From contig NZ_SJEE01000021.1 of assembly GCF_006937785.1 (NCBI RefSeq), positions 1-64,000 of the forward strand: a stretch of 64,000 bases of DNA, read 5' to 3'. The notes under the pieces were generated by a model, which was given only the letters and a program-made list of their open reading frames with translations, was not told the DNA's origin and did not search any database. The position numbers were made by a program, and so were the translations under genes. The first letter of the stretch is position 1. The number at the start of each line of letters is the position of its first letter. This stretch comes from Pseudanabaena sp. UWO311 (GTDB taxonomy: Bacteria > Cyanobacteriota > Cyanobacteriia > Pseudanabaenales > Pseudanabaenaceae). Positions 8,230 to 16,855 of the stretch are shown here, piece after piece.

Positions 8230-8563
8230 ACGTGGAGACGTAGCTCTCGTAGTGTTTCCTAACTCAGATATGATTACGGCTAAAATAAGACCAGCGCTAA
8301 TTGTCCAAGCTGATAATTTACAGACAGGACTACCACAAGTAGTAGTGGCGATGATTACTAGTCGCATGATCAGGAGTATTCATCCCAGTCGTGTTTTAGT
8401 GCTATTAAACACGATCGCTGGTAAGCAATCAGGGTTACTGACTGACTCAGTGGTAATGACCGATAATCTGACAACTATAACTATTTCATCGATTTACAAT
8501 GTGATCGGTTCGCTGCCAACAACCGAAATTGATAAAGCCTTAAAGCATACATTGGGAATATAA
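8210..8563 (+). CDS. MazF/PemK-family toxin endoribonuclease
   Basis: 117 residues. KRGDVALVVFPNSDMITAKIRPALIVQAD (about 7-35) is the standard N-terminal strand set of PemK/MazF toxins, including the conserved K-x-RPALIV element that carries the catalytic Arg. SGLLTDSVVMTDNLTTI follows, matching the usual central segment. Such toxins cleave mRNA at short motifs when the antitoxin is degraded. ATG 8210 lies inside the antitoxin gene. The last codons and the stop are part of a 28-bp-stem palindrome. Confidence 0.9.
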   Translation: MQQKNVKRGDVALVVFPNSDMITAKIRPALIVQADNLQTGLPQVVVAMITSRMIRSIHPSRVLVLLNTIAGKQSGLLTDSVVMTDNLTTITISSIYNVIGSLPTTEIDKALKHTLGI

Positions 8564-8648
8564 ATAAGAAAGGAGTCGCAAAGCGACTCCTTTCTTATTT
8601 ATATTCCCAAAGAAGATGACGACGCAAAGCGTCGTCATCTTCTTTGGG
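8552..8648. repeat. two overlapping perfect palindromes (28-bp and 20-bp stems, AAA loops)
   Basis: The first palindrome (8552-8610) is centred on GTCGC-AAA-GCGAC and its left arm starts inside the toxin gene, 12 bases before the end of the stop codon. The second (8606-8648) is centred on GACGC-AAA-GCGTC and shares CCCAA with the first. Either could end transcription of the TA operon. The perfection and length exceed an ordinary terminator. Confidence 0.85.
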
Positions 8649-8729
8649 TTTGGGTTCCTAAGCAAAATTTGTATTGCTATAGTGTCTAGAGCAAAAATAT
8701 TAAATGCAAAATTAAATGCAAAAATTATC

Positions 8730-9380
8730 ATGATTTATCGCAGTTTGGCTGACATTAATATTTACGACTCTCCAAAACTTGATCGCTTAGCAACGCAGAT
8801 GGCAAAGGGTAGATATTTGCAAGTATTAGAAGCTGAGCCAAATTTTCTCAAAATCCAATTACTCGAAGATGACTATACAGGGTTACTGGATCGTCAAGAT
8901 TTTGAAAAATTAGAACTTAGCGATCATCAAAGTTTTATCGATAATTTACCACCAGTTTTAAGTACTCAAGAAATTTGTGATCGACTTCCCGATGTGGTTA
9001 CTTTTATTCAAAAAGCTATGGCAATACCAAATGAATATTTGTGGGGAGGGACAGTTGCGCCAAATTATGATTGTTCAGGATTAATGCAAGCTGCTTTTGC
9101 ATCGGTCGGTATTTGGATACCCCGTGATGCCTATCAACAAGAAGAATTTGCAAAGACCGTGAGAATAGAAGAAATCCAAGTCGGCGATTTGATTTTTTTT
9201 GGCAATCCAACAAAAGCGACCCATGTTGGCATATACATCGGCAATGGTGAATATATTCATAGCTCAGGGAAAGAGCATGGACATAACGGAATTGCTATTA
9301 GTGAACTATCAGGATTAGATCAAGTTTCCCAATGGTATGCTAAGCAACTCCGTGGTGTAGGCAGAATTACAACATGTTAA
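8730..9380 (+). CDS. NlpC/P60 cell-wall peptidase with N-terminal SH3-like domain
   Basis: Predicted gamma-D-glutamyl-diamino acid endopeptidase acting on peptidoglycan stem peptides, as known for the cyanobacterial AvPCP/NpPCP group. From ATG 8730 (216 aa), an SH3b-like N-terminal domain (YRSLADINIYDSP to LLDRQDFEKL) is followed by NlpC/P60. It has YLWGGTVAPNYDCSGLMQAAF with the catalytic Cys, GDLIFFGNPTKATHVGIYIGNG with the catalytic His, and YIHSSGKEHGHNGIAI with the third polar residue. The frame is open from 8616, but that extension crosses the palindrome and lacks family character. No signal peptide is visible, which is usual for this group and points to a recycling role. Confidence 0.92.
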   Translation: MIYRSLADINIYDSPKLDRLATQMAKGRYLQVLEAEPNFLKIQLLEDDYTGLLDRQDFEKLELSDHQSFIDNLPPVLSTQEICDRLPDVVTFIQKAMAIPNEYLWGGTVAPNYDCSGLMQAAFASVGIWIPRDAYQQEEFAKTVRIEEIQVGDLIFFGNPTKATHVGIYIGNGEYIHSSGKEHGHNGIAISELSGLDQVSQWYAKQLRGVGRITTC

Positions 9381-9386
9381 TAAGAA

Positions 9387-9425
9387 CCAATATTGCGGTG
9401 CGGCGAAGCCGCGCCGCAATATTGG
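9387..9425. terminator. palindrome, 18-bp stem with one wobble, GAA loop
   Basis: Stem CCAATATTGCGGTGCGGC, loop GAA, begins 7 bases after the NlpC/P60 stop. It probably terminates that gene and belongs to the GC-NNN-GC series. Confidence 0.7.
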
Positions 9426-9510
9426 CAAGTTGGAACTCTCTATTTAGTTTTATGTCTTAACTAAAGGCGCGATCGCTATACTTAGAGTGCAGATATCAGG
9501 AGCAGGAATC

Positions 9511-10578
9511 ATGTTGCGAATTCGACTTGGCTTAATGACTGTGATGGCAAGCCTTACCTTTATTGGGTGTAGTAATCAAGATCCGCCAAAAACATCGCCA
9601 TCACCCAATAATTTGACGACAACCACGACAACTACTTCCAAAACGGTTTCTCCATCTCCTGATACAACTCCATCAAATACAAAGCCATCCCCCACATCTC
9701 CAAACACTTCTGCAAAAGCGATCGTTATTGGCGATATCAAAGAAATTGAAGGCGATATCATCTGCGGCAAAAACAAGGTGATTTATGCCTATGGAGAAAC
9801 TTCTAATTATCGAGTTTATATTTGTGCAGACTCAAAAGAGCCTGATCGCCCTAAATATTACATCAGCCGAAACAAAGATGGTAGTGGCGGTTTGGACTTA
9901 GAAGCGATGAATTATAATCCGCAGAAAGATGGGGCGATCGAGTTTAACAATGATGGATATATATATACGCTCGAATCACCTACCACTCAAAATCCTGAGC
10001 CTGTATTGCGTGTAACTTTCCCCAACAAAAAATTAACTGAAGAGCAATTATTCCGCTATCTGACGCGCTCAAATCCGTCTAAGCCAGAAACTAGTTCTGC
10101 TGCTGATCCATTGCAATATGTTCTACAAAACCGCGAAAGTTTAGGGGTTTGTAAGGATAACTTCCGTTCAGAAGATGGACAAAGAGGAATGGGTTCTAAA
10201 GCCTTCCAGCTCTCTGATAAAAAGTACTTGGTGCAAATTCAGTGCTTCCTAGCTGCTTATCAAGGAAACTTTGAATATGTCCTATGGATTGACGAAGCAC
10301 AAAAACCCCGTGCTGTCCCTCTTGAATTTGATAGTTTCCAAGAGCCAAAAGCAGGTGAAAAGCCACAACGGGTTACTTACAGGTCGATCGCAGGTTTACC
10401 TAGGGTTAATGTGCGATCGCAAACTATGACTAACTTCACCAAATTTCGAGGTGTTGGCGATTGTGGCTCATCGGCTCTTTATAAATTAGAAGGCGATCGC
10501 ATGGTTTTACAAGAATATCGAGCTAAATATGCCTGTGATGGCAATTATGTTCAAGATTTTCCAATAATTTATCCATAA
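9511..10578 (+). CDS. putative lipoprotein of unknown function
   Basis: 355 residues from ATG 9511; an in-frame GTG at 9487 would add eight residues, and I prefer the ATG because a lipoprotein signal peptide starts there. The sequence MLRIRLGLMTVMASLTFIGC ends in a lipobox (FIGC), so the protein is probably lipidated. A Thr/Ser/Pro-rich linker (about 30-75) follows, then a mature domain with scattered cysteines (IICGKNKVIYAYGE, YRVYICADS, GVCKDNF, YLVQIQCFLAAYQGNFEYVLW). The domain looks beta-rich, but I recognise no family. It ends at a pair of palindromes shared with the convergent TonB gene. Confidence 0.7.
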   Translation: MLRIRLGLMTVMASLTFIGCSNQDPPKTSPSPNNLTTTTTTTSKTVSPSPDTTPSNTKPSPTSPNTSAKAIVIGDIKEIEGDIICGKNKVIYAYGETSNYRVYICADSKEPDRPKYYISRNKDGSGGLDLEAMNYNPQKDGAIEFNNDGYIYTLESPTTQNPEPVLRVTFPNKKLTEEQLFRYLTRSNPSKPETSSAADPLQYVLQNRESLGVCKDNFRSEDGQRGMGSKAFQLSDKKYLVQIQCFLAAYQGNFEYVLWIDEAQKPRAVPLEFDSFQEPKAGEKPQRVTYRSIAGLPRVNVRSQTMTNFTKFRGVGDCGSSALYKLEGDRMVLQEYRAKYACDGNYVQDFPIIYP

Positions 10579-10641
10579 AAAGAAAGATGGCGCAATGCGC
10601 CATCTTTCTTTAGACCAAGGCGGCACATTGCGCCGCCTTTA
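10579..10641. terminator. two palindromic hairpins between convergent genes
   Basis: AAAGAAAGATGGCGC-AAT-GCGCCATCTTTCTT (10579-10611) is followed by a shorter GGCGGC...GCCGCC hairpin (10617-10639). Placed between the lipoprotein and tonB stops, they likely serve both strands. Confidence 0.75.
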
Positions 10642-10643
10642 GT

Positions 10644-11762
10644 TTAAGGGAATTTATATTTAGCTGTAACAAGACGATATACGCCACTAGCAGGATCTTC
10701 AATTGGTTTAAATTTGTATCCCTTAGCTGCTTCTCTAGCAATATCATCTAACTCAGGAATTCCACTTAAAACAAGAATTACAGTATCCTCTTCAATTTTA
10801 CCGTTTGGATCAACTAACCACATAAATGTGACTGTCCCACTTTTCCCAGAAGTATTTGCTCGCTTGGGCGGAATCCAATCCACTCCTTTTTCTCGCTTAC
10901 TGTTATCAAGATCAGATAGCAATGTATCAGGAGGCGCAATTTCTGTAATCTTGAGTAATTTTTTGTTATTTAAATCAAGAATTCTGGGATTTGCTATAAA
11001 AGCCGAAGTAGCATTGCCAATCGATTTTTCTCGGCGATCACCATTGCCTTCTTGTTGGTTTGTTGCAACTTTATCAGGGGCTTTGTTATTACCATTAGTT
11101 TTATTTGGTGCTATTCCATCCTTTTTGAGATTGCCGTTTTTAAACTCAGGCTTAAGGTTATCTGGCGGCTTCACAGGAGCAGTGTTATCGATCTGTCCAG
11201 ATTTAGTAAAGCGCTGGGGCTGCTGTTCTTTTGGTGGTGGAGACACAGGAGTTTGTGTTTTCACAAAATCAGCTTTATCAGTGTCACTGGCTAATGGTGG
11301 AACCGAGTATGAATCTGTAACTGGTGGTAAATCCTCAAGACTGTCGATGCTATTTAAGTCTAAGGTGGTTAACGGATTGCTAAGGGTATCGGAAAATGTA
11401 CTTTGGGGTGAGCCAGATTTGGGCGTATTTTTGACAAAGAAATTGTCTAAAGGTGATTTATTTGACTTTGAGTTATTTGGTATTGGCTTGGGAGGTAGCT
11501 TGACAACTGGAAGGGTTGAAACTGCGACTTCGCGAAGCTCTTCTTTTTTGATTGGATTTGGTGCGACTAAAGCAAAGGCAGTATGAATTCCGACCGAACC
11601 TGCTACAAGCAACCAAAAAGGGTTCTGCATAAACAGCCGACCTGCTTTATTCGTAAATTGAAGCATAGGATTATTCTTAGCCATAACTGTATGCACAGAT
11701 TTAAACATAGGGTTATCAGCTTGACTTACATTTAGATCGCTTTTTGGTTCAGTTGGCAACAT
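10644..11762 (-). CDS. TonB-family energy-transducing protein
   Basis: Couples the proton-motive force to outer-membrane TonB-dependent receptors. From ATG 11762 (372 aa) there is a cytoplasmic N-terminus of about 50 residues, then a membrane segment (NPFWLLVAGSVGIHTAFALVA, about 48-68). A very long Pro/Lys/Asn-rich periplasmic spacer follows, and the TonB C-terminal domain is at the end (SGTVTFMWLVDPNGKIEED to YKFKPIEDPASGVYRLVTAKYKF). A TTG at 11831 overlaps the exbD stop as TTGA and would add 23 residues; I prefer the ATG because the extension looks untranslated. exbD lies directly upstream; exbB is not in the window. Confidence 0.8.
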   Translation of the reverse strand: MLPTEPKSDLNVSQADNPMFKSVHTVMAKNNPMLQFTNKAGRLFMQNPFWLLVAGSVGIHTAFALVAPNPIKKEELREVAVSTLPVVKLPPKPIPNNSKSNKSPLDNFFVKNTPKSGSPQSTFSDTLSNPLTTLDLNSIDSLEDLPPVTDSYSVPPLASDTDKADFVKTQTPVSPPPKEQQPQRFTKSGQIDNTAPVKPPDNLKPEFKNGNLKKDGIAPNKTNGNNKAPDKVATNQQEGNGDRREKSIGNATSAFIANPRILDLNNKKLLKITEIAPPDTLLSDLDNSKREKGVDWIPPKRANTSGKSGTVTFMWLVDPNGKIEEDTVILVLSGIPELDDIAREAAKGYKFKPIEDPASGVYRLVTAKYKFP

Positions 11763-11827
11763 TGCTTTGTGCTTTATATAAGTATTTTGTTTTTGCAAGT
11801 ATAAATTTACGAAGCAAAGCACTCGAC

Positions 11828-12262
11828 TCAAGACCTAGATGTAGCGATCGCCACCCTATTACCAGCGATCGCCCTTAATTCTGACAACCGACTAATCACA
11901 ATTTGATATGAGACAGTTGAATCGTCAGCACTAAGTACAATCATCCCTCTGGTGGAAGCTGCTAAGAACCGAGTAATCTCTTGTGACAACTGCTGAGGTG
12001 ACATAGATTTGCCATCTTTTAACATTTGTCCCGCAGGATCAAGAGTGATTACGAAAACATCTTCTGGCTGAAGATCACCTGAATTTGAGTCGCCCTTACT
12101 ATTGCGATCGCTAATTGGTAAATCAATCCCCATCCGACTTGGCATAGTCAGTGCGGCTGATAGCAAGATAAAAAATGCCAGAATCGAAAATACTACATCT
12201 AACAAAGCTGTTAGATTGATCTCAGCATTAGCCGATACTTGGTATTTCTTACGAATTTTCAT
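11828..12262 (-). CDS. exbD: ExbD/TolR-family biopolymer transport protein
   Basis: 144 residues. Short cytoplasmic basic N-terminus, single membrane helix (about 15-42: INLTALLDVVFSILAFFILLSAALTM) containing the essential Asp of the ExbD/TolR proton path (LLDVVF), then a periplasmic domain of about 95 residues ending SELRAIAGNRVAIAT. Works with ExbB/TolQ to energise TonB. tonB follows within 70 bp in the same direction, supporting an ExbD-TonB pair. The usual exbB partner is not adjacent and must be encoded elsewhere. Confidence 0.92.
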   Translation of the reverse strand: MKIRKKYQVSANAEINLTALLDVVFSILAFFILLSAALTMPSRMGIDLPISDRNSKGDSNSGDLQPEDVFVITLDPAGQMLKDGKSMSPQQLSQEITRFLAASTRGMIVLSADDSTVSYQIVISRLSELRAIAGNRVAIATSRS

Positions 12263-12300
12263 AAATCAACTGCAATCATTTAAATGTGACGCATCTGTAG

Positions 12301-12687
12301 CTAAATTGTTTCTTGTGGCTTAGTGTAATTTACTTCCACAACTGTATGCACATTACCGCGAGGCGTAAAATCACCTTTGACATTAATTCTCAAGGGATCG
12401 CCTACCTTCACAAAATCATCAAGAATTTGATTAACCGCTTCTTCATGGGAAATGAAGCGATCGCGATAGCTATTGATGTACAGTTTAATTGCCTTGAGTT
12501 CTACCAACAATAGGTTGGGTGTATAGGTAATATAAATTGTGGCAAAGTCGGGATAGCCTGAAAATGGACATTTGCTAGTGAATTCAGGAAGAGTTATTTG
12601 AATTTTGTAATCTCTGCCAATTCGAGGATTCGGGAAAGTGGTTAGATTTACTTCTGCGATCGCTTGTTCGCCGTACTTAACAGTCAT
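12301..12687 (-). CDS. queF: NADPH-dependent 7-cyano-7-deazaguanine reductase
   Basis: Reduces preQ0 to preQ1 in queuosine biosynthesis. The short (unimodular) QueF type, 128 aa. Landmarks: FTSKCPFSGYPDFATIYITY with the catalytic Cys that forms the thioimide with the nitrile; LVELKAIKLYINSYRDRFISHEEAVNQILDDF, the QueF E(S/A)K...H-E motif; and a T-fold C-terminus (FTPRGNVHTVVEVNY). It lies 38 bp upstream of exbD on the same strand, so it may share a transcript, but the functions are unrelated. Confidence 0.95.
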   Translation of the reverse strand: MTVKYGEQAIAEVNLTTFPNPRIGRDYKIQITLPEFTSKCPFSGYPDFATIYITYTPNLLLVELKAIKLYINSYRDRFISHEEAVNQILDDFVKVGDPLRINVKGDFTPRGNVHTVVEVNYTKPQETI

Positions 12688-12756
12688 GTCTGCTCTGGTA
12701 TAAAAAATAAAACTGCGAGAAATTTGCTTTAGTCTTCTAGCGTAGCAAATTTAAAC

Positions 12757-12797
12757 TCAAAAAAAAGGAAGGACGCTAAGCGCCCTTCCTTTTTTGA
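12757..12797. terminator. palindromic terminator of lrtA
   Basis: Hairpin GGAAGGACGC-TAA-GCGCCCTTCC with flanking A and T tracts and one internal mismatch, 30 bp past the lrtA stop on the minus strand. Confidence 0.75.
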
Positions 12798-12829
12798 GGA
12801 ACTATTAGCGTCCTCTTCTGAAGTTTGTC

Positions 12830-13405
12830 TTAATTTTTTTTGACATCATGAGGTTGGATTACACCATAACCGCCATGATTTCGCTCATAGACAACGTTGA
12901 TTTCCCCCGTATCCGCGTTACGAAAAACATAGAAGTCATGATCGATTAACTCCAGACGTTCAAGAGCCTCATCAACCGATAGTGCAGGCATGGCAAAGTA
13001 CTTGTTTCGCACAACCTGATTTGGCAACTCAACCACACGATTGCCATTTGGTACTGGTATAGGAGGTTGCTCAACCACGGCAACACTGGTTTTTGCTGCA
13101 GCGCGATCGCTCTTGCGCTCCTTAAATTTCCGCAACTTGCGGGAAATCTTGTCAGCGACTAGGTCGATACTTGCATACAAATTCTCGCTCTTTTCCTCGG
13201 CGCGGATCACTGATCCATTGGCGTACACTGTTACTTCAGCCGATTGGCTAGAAGCAATGCGAGGGTTACGAGCCACAGATAGATGGACATCTACTTCTGT
13301 GGTTAATGCTTGGAAATGGCTCACCGCTTTGTCGATCTTTTGCTCGACGTACTCGCGAATGGCTTCCGTGACTTCAATATTCTTGCCTTGAATTACAAGT
13401 TTCAT
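12830..13405 (-). CDS. lrtA: ribosome hibernation-promoting factor, long form (light-repressed LrtA)
   Basis: Binds the 30S decoding region and promotes 100S dimers during starvation or darkness. The start at ATG 13405 ([16 protein letters not shown]) is the family N-terminus; 18 extra codons upstream look non-native. Residues 1-105 form the S30AE domain ([24 protein letters not shown]...[23 protein letters not shown]). After a linker, the C-terminal dimerisation domain (about 130-185) has [40 protein letters not shown]. Length is 191 aa, typical of the long form. In cyanobacteria lrtA has a long untranslated leader, which would fit the 670-bp gap to pgi. Confidence 0.95.
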   Translation of the reverse strand: MKLVIQGKNIEVTEAIREYVEQKIDKAVSHFQALTTEVDVHLSVARNPRIASSQSAEVTVYANGSVIRAEEKSENLYASIDLVADKISRKLRKFKERKSDRAAAKTSVAVVEQPPIPVPNGNRVVELPNQVVRNKYFAMPALSVDEALERLELIDHDFYVFRNADTGEINVVYERNHGGYGVIQPHDVKKN

Positions 13406-13641
13406 CTCTATGACCTCGCTTCTGAGTTCCAAATCAGCTAAAAAATTTGAAACGCGCAATCTTGTTTTTAATTACCCCACTGCGCCGAATAGCTGATTTG
13501 GCTATGAGATCACCATAACACTTTGCAGGTATTAGCAACCCAACTTCGATGCACTTCTTAACGTACGCTTAACAACTGATTTTGGCGTTTTTATCGCCTA
13601 TACCACGAAAAATACGAAATACAAAAAATCTAAAATTCAAA

Positions 13642-13826
13642 GCAGCAATTCTCATTTTAAAAATCAATTTTTTGAAAGCTAAGTAGGCACGCTTAATTAA
13701 TTACATATCTCAACCCGTAAGATTTCGCCCCGCTGGGGCGAAATCTTACGGGTTGAGGTAATTTATTCTGCACAGGTACTTATCCTGCGACTAGCTTTCA
13801 AAAAATACGCTTAATGAGAATTACTG
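13642..13826. repeat. MITE-like repeat A, copy 1, with an internal palindrome
   Basis: The ends AGCAATTCTCATT and AATGAGAATTACT are near-perfect inverted repeats; inside them AAATCAATTTTTTGAAAGCT answers AGCTTTCAAAAAATACG. The middle holds a separate palindrome (13714-13758) centred on CGCCCCGCTGGGGCG, absent from other copies. It sits in the divergent lrtA-pgi gap (13406-14075), which otherwise holds only palindromes and A/T-rich sequence. Confidence 0.75.
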
Positions 13827-13967
13827 AAATCTAAAGTTGATCGCAATCTGTAGGAATAACAGCAACAAGGTTGCTAATTATCACTTACGATTGGTTTGGT
13901 GCGTAACCAAAGGTTATGCATATTTAAGCTATTCACATTTACAACAATTTGTATGAAGTTTTAACAC

Positions 13968-14016
13968 AATATTTTTGTTGAAAGGGTTGCAAAGCAACCC
14001 TTTCAACAAAAATATT
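13968..14016. repeat. 23-bp perfect palindrome, AAA loop, upstream of pgi
   Basis: The centre is GGTTGC-AAA-GCAACC and the outer arms are A/T-rich. It lies between the divergent starts of lrtA and pgi, so it is not a 3'-end terminator. It could be an operator-like structure or a leader hairpin in the pgi mRNA. Confidence 0.85.
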
Positions 14017-14075
14017 GGTTTTTACATCAGCGCAAAGCGCTGTAAGCTATTCACAAAGAGCAAAGTGAGGTTCGT

Positions 14076-15665
14076 ATGAGTTCGGCTGTGGAACTGTGGC
14101 AACGTTATCAAGACTGGCTGTACTACCATTCAGAGTTGGGTCTGTACGTGGATATCAGTCGGATCAGGTTTACGCCAGACTTTGTGACACAGATACAACC
14201 TAAGTTTGTTAGGGCTTTTGCTGATATGAAAGCCCTAGAGTTAGGAGCGATCGCCAATCCTGATGAGCAACGGATGGTGGGGCATTACTGGCTGAGGTCG
14301 CCTGAAATCGCCCCTACAGAAGAATTGCGCAGAGATATTACAGAGACTCTTGATCGCATAGAAGATTTTACAAAGAAGGTACATACGGGGATCATTCACC
14401 CACCAAGTGCACCAAAGTTTACAGATATTCTTTCGATTGGCATTGGTGGATCAGCCTTAGGGCCACAATTTGTTGCCCAATGTTTTGCTAAGGCGGATGT
14501 ACCCCTCAAAATCAGCTTTATTGATAATGCTGATCCTGATGGAATCGACTTAGTGCTTGACCTATTGGGCGATCGCCTTAGCACTACATTAGTGTTGGTG
14601 ATTTCCAAGTCTGGCGGTACTCCTGAAGCAGCAAATGGCATGAAAGAAGCTGAGTTTGCCTTTAAAAAAGCAGGCTTGGATTTTGCGAAACATGCGATCG
14701 CAATTACAGGTGTCGGTAGTGCATTGGAGAAATATGCGATCGCTAATGGCTGGATCGATCAATTCCCCATGTATGACTGGATTGGCGGCAGAACTTCGGA
14801 GCTCTCAGCAGTGGGTTTAGTACCTGCGGCTCTGCAAGGAATTGACATTCGCGAAATGTTGCGTGGAGCAGGTTTGATGGATGCCGCGACACGCATTGAG
14901 GATATTCGACAAAACCCTGCGGCTCTTCTAGCAATGTCATGGTACTTCACAGGCAATGGCAAGGGTGAAAAAGATATGGTTGTCTTGCCATATAAGGATC
15001 GACTTTTGTTGTTTAGTCGATATCTACAACAACTGGTGATGGAATCTCTCGGTAAAGAGAAAGATCTTGACGGCAATATTGTCTATCAAGGGATTGCGGT
15101 CTACGGCAACAAAGGATCTACTGATCAACATGCCTATGTGCAGCAACTGCGCGAAGGTGTCCCTAACTTTTTTGCAACTTTTATCGAAGTTTTACAAGAC
15201 TCGGCAAAACCACATCCCGAAGTTGAAGAAGGAGTCGTCTCTGGTGATTATTTACTAGGGTTTCTTCAAGGTACTCGGAGTGCTCTGTATGAAAACGGTC
15301 GAGACTCAATTACAGTGACGATCCCATTTGTCTCTGAGCTTACGGTAGGAGCATTAATTGCTCTGTATGAGAGAGCTGTTAGTTTTTATGCTTCATTGGT
15401 GAATATCAATGCTTACCATCAACCTGGGGTTGAAGCAGGTAAAAAAGCTGGCGCAAAAGTACTTGCTTTACAAATGAAACTTGTTGAAGCTTTGACAACT
15501 TCAAATGTGTCTCTCTCACTGGAAGAAATTGCCATCAAAATCGGCGCTCAAGATGAAATTGAGTCTTTGTACCACATTGCCCGACATCTTCATGCCAATT
15601 GCAAAATCCTATTTGAAGGAGATTTATCTAAGCCTAAAACCTTAAAAATGATGCTAATTTTGTAA
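14076..15665 (+). CDS. pgi: glucose-6-phosphate isomerase
   Basis: Interconverts glucose-6-phosphate and fructose-6-phosphate. 529 residues, the cyanobacterial size. Motifs: [23 protein letters not shown] and [23 protein letters not shown] (phosphate-binding SIS folds), [20 protein letters not shown] (PGI signature 1), [19 protein letters not shown] (catalytic His region), and [22 protein letters not shown] with the catalytic Lys (signature 2). ATG 14076 gives the usual N-terminus. It is monocistronic, with a palindrome in its leader and a strong terminator at its end. Confidence 0.97.
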   Translation: MSSAVELWQRYQDWLYYHSELGLYVDISRIRFTPDFVTQIQPKFVRAFADMKALELGAIANPDEQRMVGHYWLRSPEIAPTEELRRDITETLDRIEDFTKKVHTGIIHPPSAPKFTDILSIGIGGSALGPQFVAQCFAKADVPLKISFIDNADPDGIDLVLDLLGDRLSTTLVLVISKSGGTPEAANGMKEAEFAFKKAGLDFAKHAIAITGVGSALEKYAIANGWIDQFPMYDWIGGRTSELSAVGLVPAALQGIDIREMLRGAGLMDAATRIEDIRQNPAALLAMSWYFTGNGKGEKDMVVLPYKDRLLLFSRYLQQLVMESLGKEKDLDGNIVYQGIAVYGNKGSTDQHAYVQQLREGVPNFFATFIEVLQDSAKPHPEVEEGVVSGDYLLGFLQGTRSALYENGRDSITVTIPFVSELTVGALIALYERAVSFYASLVNINAYHQPGVEAGKKAGAKVLALQMKLVEALTTSNVSLSLEEIAIKIGAQDEIESLYHIARHLHANCKILFEGDLSKPKTLKMMLIL

Positions 15666-15718
15666 CTTAATCCTAAAATAAAGGCGGCTCTTCACGCCGC
15701 CTTTATTTTAGGATTAAG
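15666..15718 (+). terminator. pgi terminator, 23-bp stem, 7-base loop
   Basis: A perfect stem CTTAATCCTAAAATAAAGG... with GGCGGC/GCCGCC at the tip, starting right after the pgi stop. Unlike most members of the series it has a TCTTCAC loop. Confidence 0.85.
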
Positions 15719-15846
15719 CATTACTCAGATAGCTATAAAAATTTAAAAATACTATTTCTTAAATTTTTTGATTTGCATTACTATTTTTACGAAAGAATCT
15801 GCAAGAATATGACTTCTTAAGTTTTATCCAGTTACCGAGGTTAAAT

Positions 15847-16383
15847 GTGAAGAAAATTTTACTTTTCTTTAGCGAACTCAATAATAGTGACCTTGACTGG
15901 CTTGTCCAGAAAGGAAAAAGCGAGACAATTGCCCCCGATCGCCTACTGATTCGAGAAGGTCAAATTAGTGAAGCTCTATATATCGTTGTGAGTGGATCGT
16001 TCAGTGTAGCTATTGAATCGCAAGATCACAAAGAACTAGCCAAAATTTCTGAAGGAGAAATCGTTGGTGAAGTATCTTTTATTGACACTAGACCACCTCT
16101 TGCTAGTGTGCGATCGCTGGAGGAAAGCATCGTATTATCAATACCAAGAGTTCAACTCTTGTCCAAACTTCAACAGGATATAAATTTTGCGTCGCGATTT
16201 TATCGCGCTATTTGCCTTTGCCTTTCTGATCGTCTGCGCGGTACAGTTAGTCGTCTTGGATATGGCTACGATATTGACAACTTAGAATCACATTTTGGTG
16301 GATTTGGTCAATCTATGTTGGGTAACTTAGAATTAGCCGAAGCAAAATTTAACTGGTTGATCAAAAATGTTCGCAAAGCTTAA
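15847..16383 (+). CDS. cyclic-nucleotide-binding-domain protein
   Basis: 178 residues, GTG start at 15847. Residues about 10-120 form one cNMP-binding domain: FFSELNNSDLDWLVQKGKSETIAPDRLLIREGQISEALYIVVSGSFSVAI, then GEIVGEVSFIDTRPPLASVRSLEES, which is the phosphate-binding cassette. The Arg of the usual R-(S/T)A motif is replaced (PPLASV), so nucleotide specificity is unclear. There is no C-terminal helix-turn-helix; the tail (about 125-178) is short and helical. So it is a stand-alone sensor domain rather than a CRP-type transcription factor. No partner gene is adjacent. Confidence 0.85.
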   Translation: MKKILLFFSELNNSDLDWLVQKGKSETIAPDRLLIREGQISEALYIVVSGSFSVAIESQDHKELAKISEGEIVGEVSFIDTRPPLASVRSLEESIVLSIPRVQLLSKLQQDINFASRFYRAICLCLSDRLRGTVSRLGYGYDIDNLESHFGGFGQSMLGNLELAEAKFNWLIKNVRKA

Positions 16384-16393
16384 ACTCAGTAGA

Positions 16394-16440
16394 GTTCAAA
16401 TCTTGATTGCCAAATAGGTTGGCGGCATCAAGATTTGAAC
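16394..16440. terminator. imperfect hairpin between convergent genes
   Basis: GTTCAAATCTTGATTGCC pairs with GGCGGCATCAAGATTTGAAC around an AAATAGGTT-type loop, 10 bp after the cNMP gene stop and 14 bp before the stop of the convergent small gene. Confidence 0.6.
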
Positions 16441-16453
16441 ATCAACAAACATT

Positions 16454-16690
16454 TTAAAAAACATGAAAAATGGTAACACCGAGCATTGCTTCGACGACTG
16501 AGGCAATAACTAGTCCTGTCCAAAATCTTCCAATGCTTTTACTAAATCCCAATGCATTGTCTTCGCGGCTTGCTGTAAAAAACATTGACCAAGCTTGGGT
16601 TTCACTTAAGCGAGCAAACTGATTAAAGTCTTCGCGAAAAGCGATCGGTGTAAAAAGGTTTTTGCCACTAAAGTCGAATTTGGTTTCCAT
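16454..16690 (-). CDS. small single-helix membrane protein
   Basis: 78 residues. The polar N-terminal part (FDFSGKNLFTPIAFREDFNQFARLSETQAWSMFFTASRED) is followed by a C-terminal membrane helix (about 56-76). A strong ribosome-binding sequence (minus-strand CTTCAGAGGAAAT) precedes ATG 16690. The size and C-terminal helix recall high-light-inducible proteins, but the chlorophyll-binding ExxNxR signature is missing, so I do not assign it to that family. Possibly a thylakoid small protein; function unknown. Confidence 0.6.
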   Translation of the reverse strand: METKFDFSGKNLFTPIAFREDFNQFARLSETQAWSMFFTASREDNALGFSKSIGRFWTGLVIASVVEAMLGVTIFHVF

Positions 16691-16786
16691 GATTTCCTCT
16701 GAAGGAGTTACTCAATGTTTGATGCAGACATCGTAACAATTGTTTACAATTAAAAGCAATATCTCTTAGGTGTGCTCTAGGATTGC

Positions 16787-16837
16787 CATAAGACATAGAA
16801 AAGGCGGCACAAAGTGCCGCCTTTTCTATGTCTTATG
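16787..16837. terminator. accB terminator palindrome, 24-bp perfect stem, AAA loop
   Basis: Centre GGCAC-AAA-GTGCC, stem CATAAGACATAGAAAAGG... It lies 19 bp beyond the accB stop on the minus strand and upstream of the next minus-strand gene. Confidence 0.85.
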
Positions 16838-16855
16838 AGTAATTGAGTCTAATCT

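Noticed and set aside
8616-8729. N-terminal extension of the NlpC/P60 protein
   Set aside because: It would be translated from inside the palindrome. The SH3-like domain begins at ATG 8730, and the extension is not family-like.
10714-11586. 290-codon open frame on the plus strand opposite tonB
   Set aside because: It mirrors the Pro/Lys/Asn-rich TonB spacer, has low-complexity content and no ribosome-binding site; the TonB and ExbD match on the other strand is clear.
16454-16690. High-light-inducible (Chl a/b-binding-like) protein
   Set aside because: Size and a C-terminal helix fit, but the ExxNxR chlorophyll-binding motif is absent.
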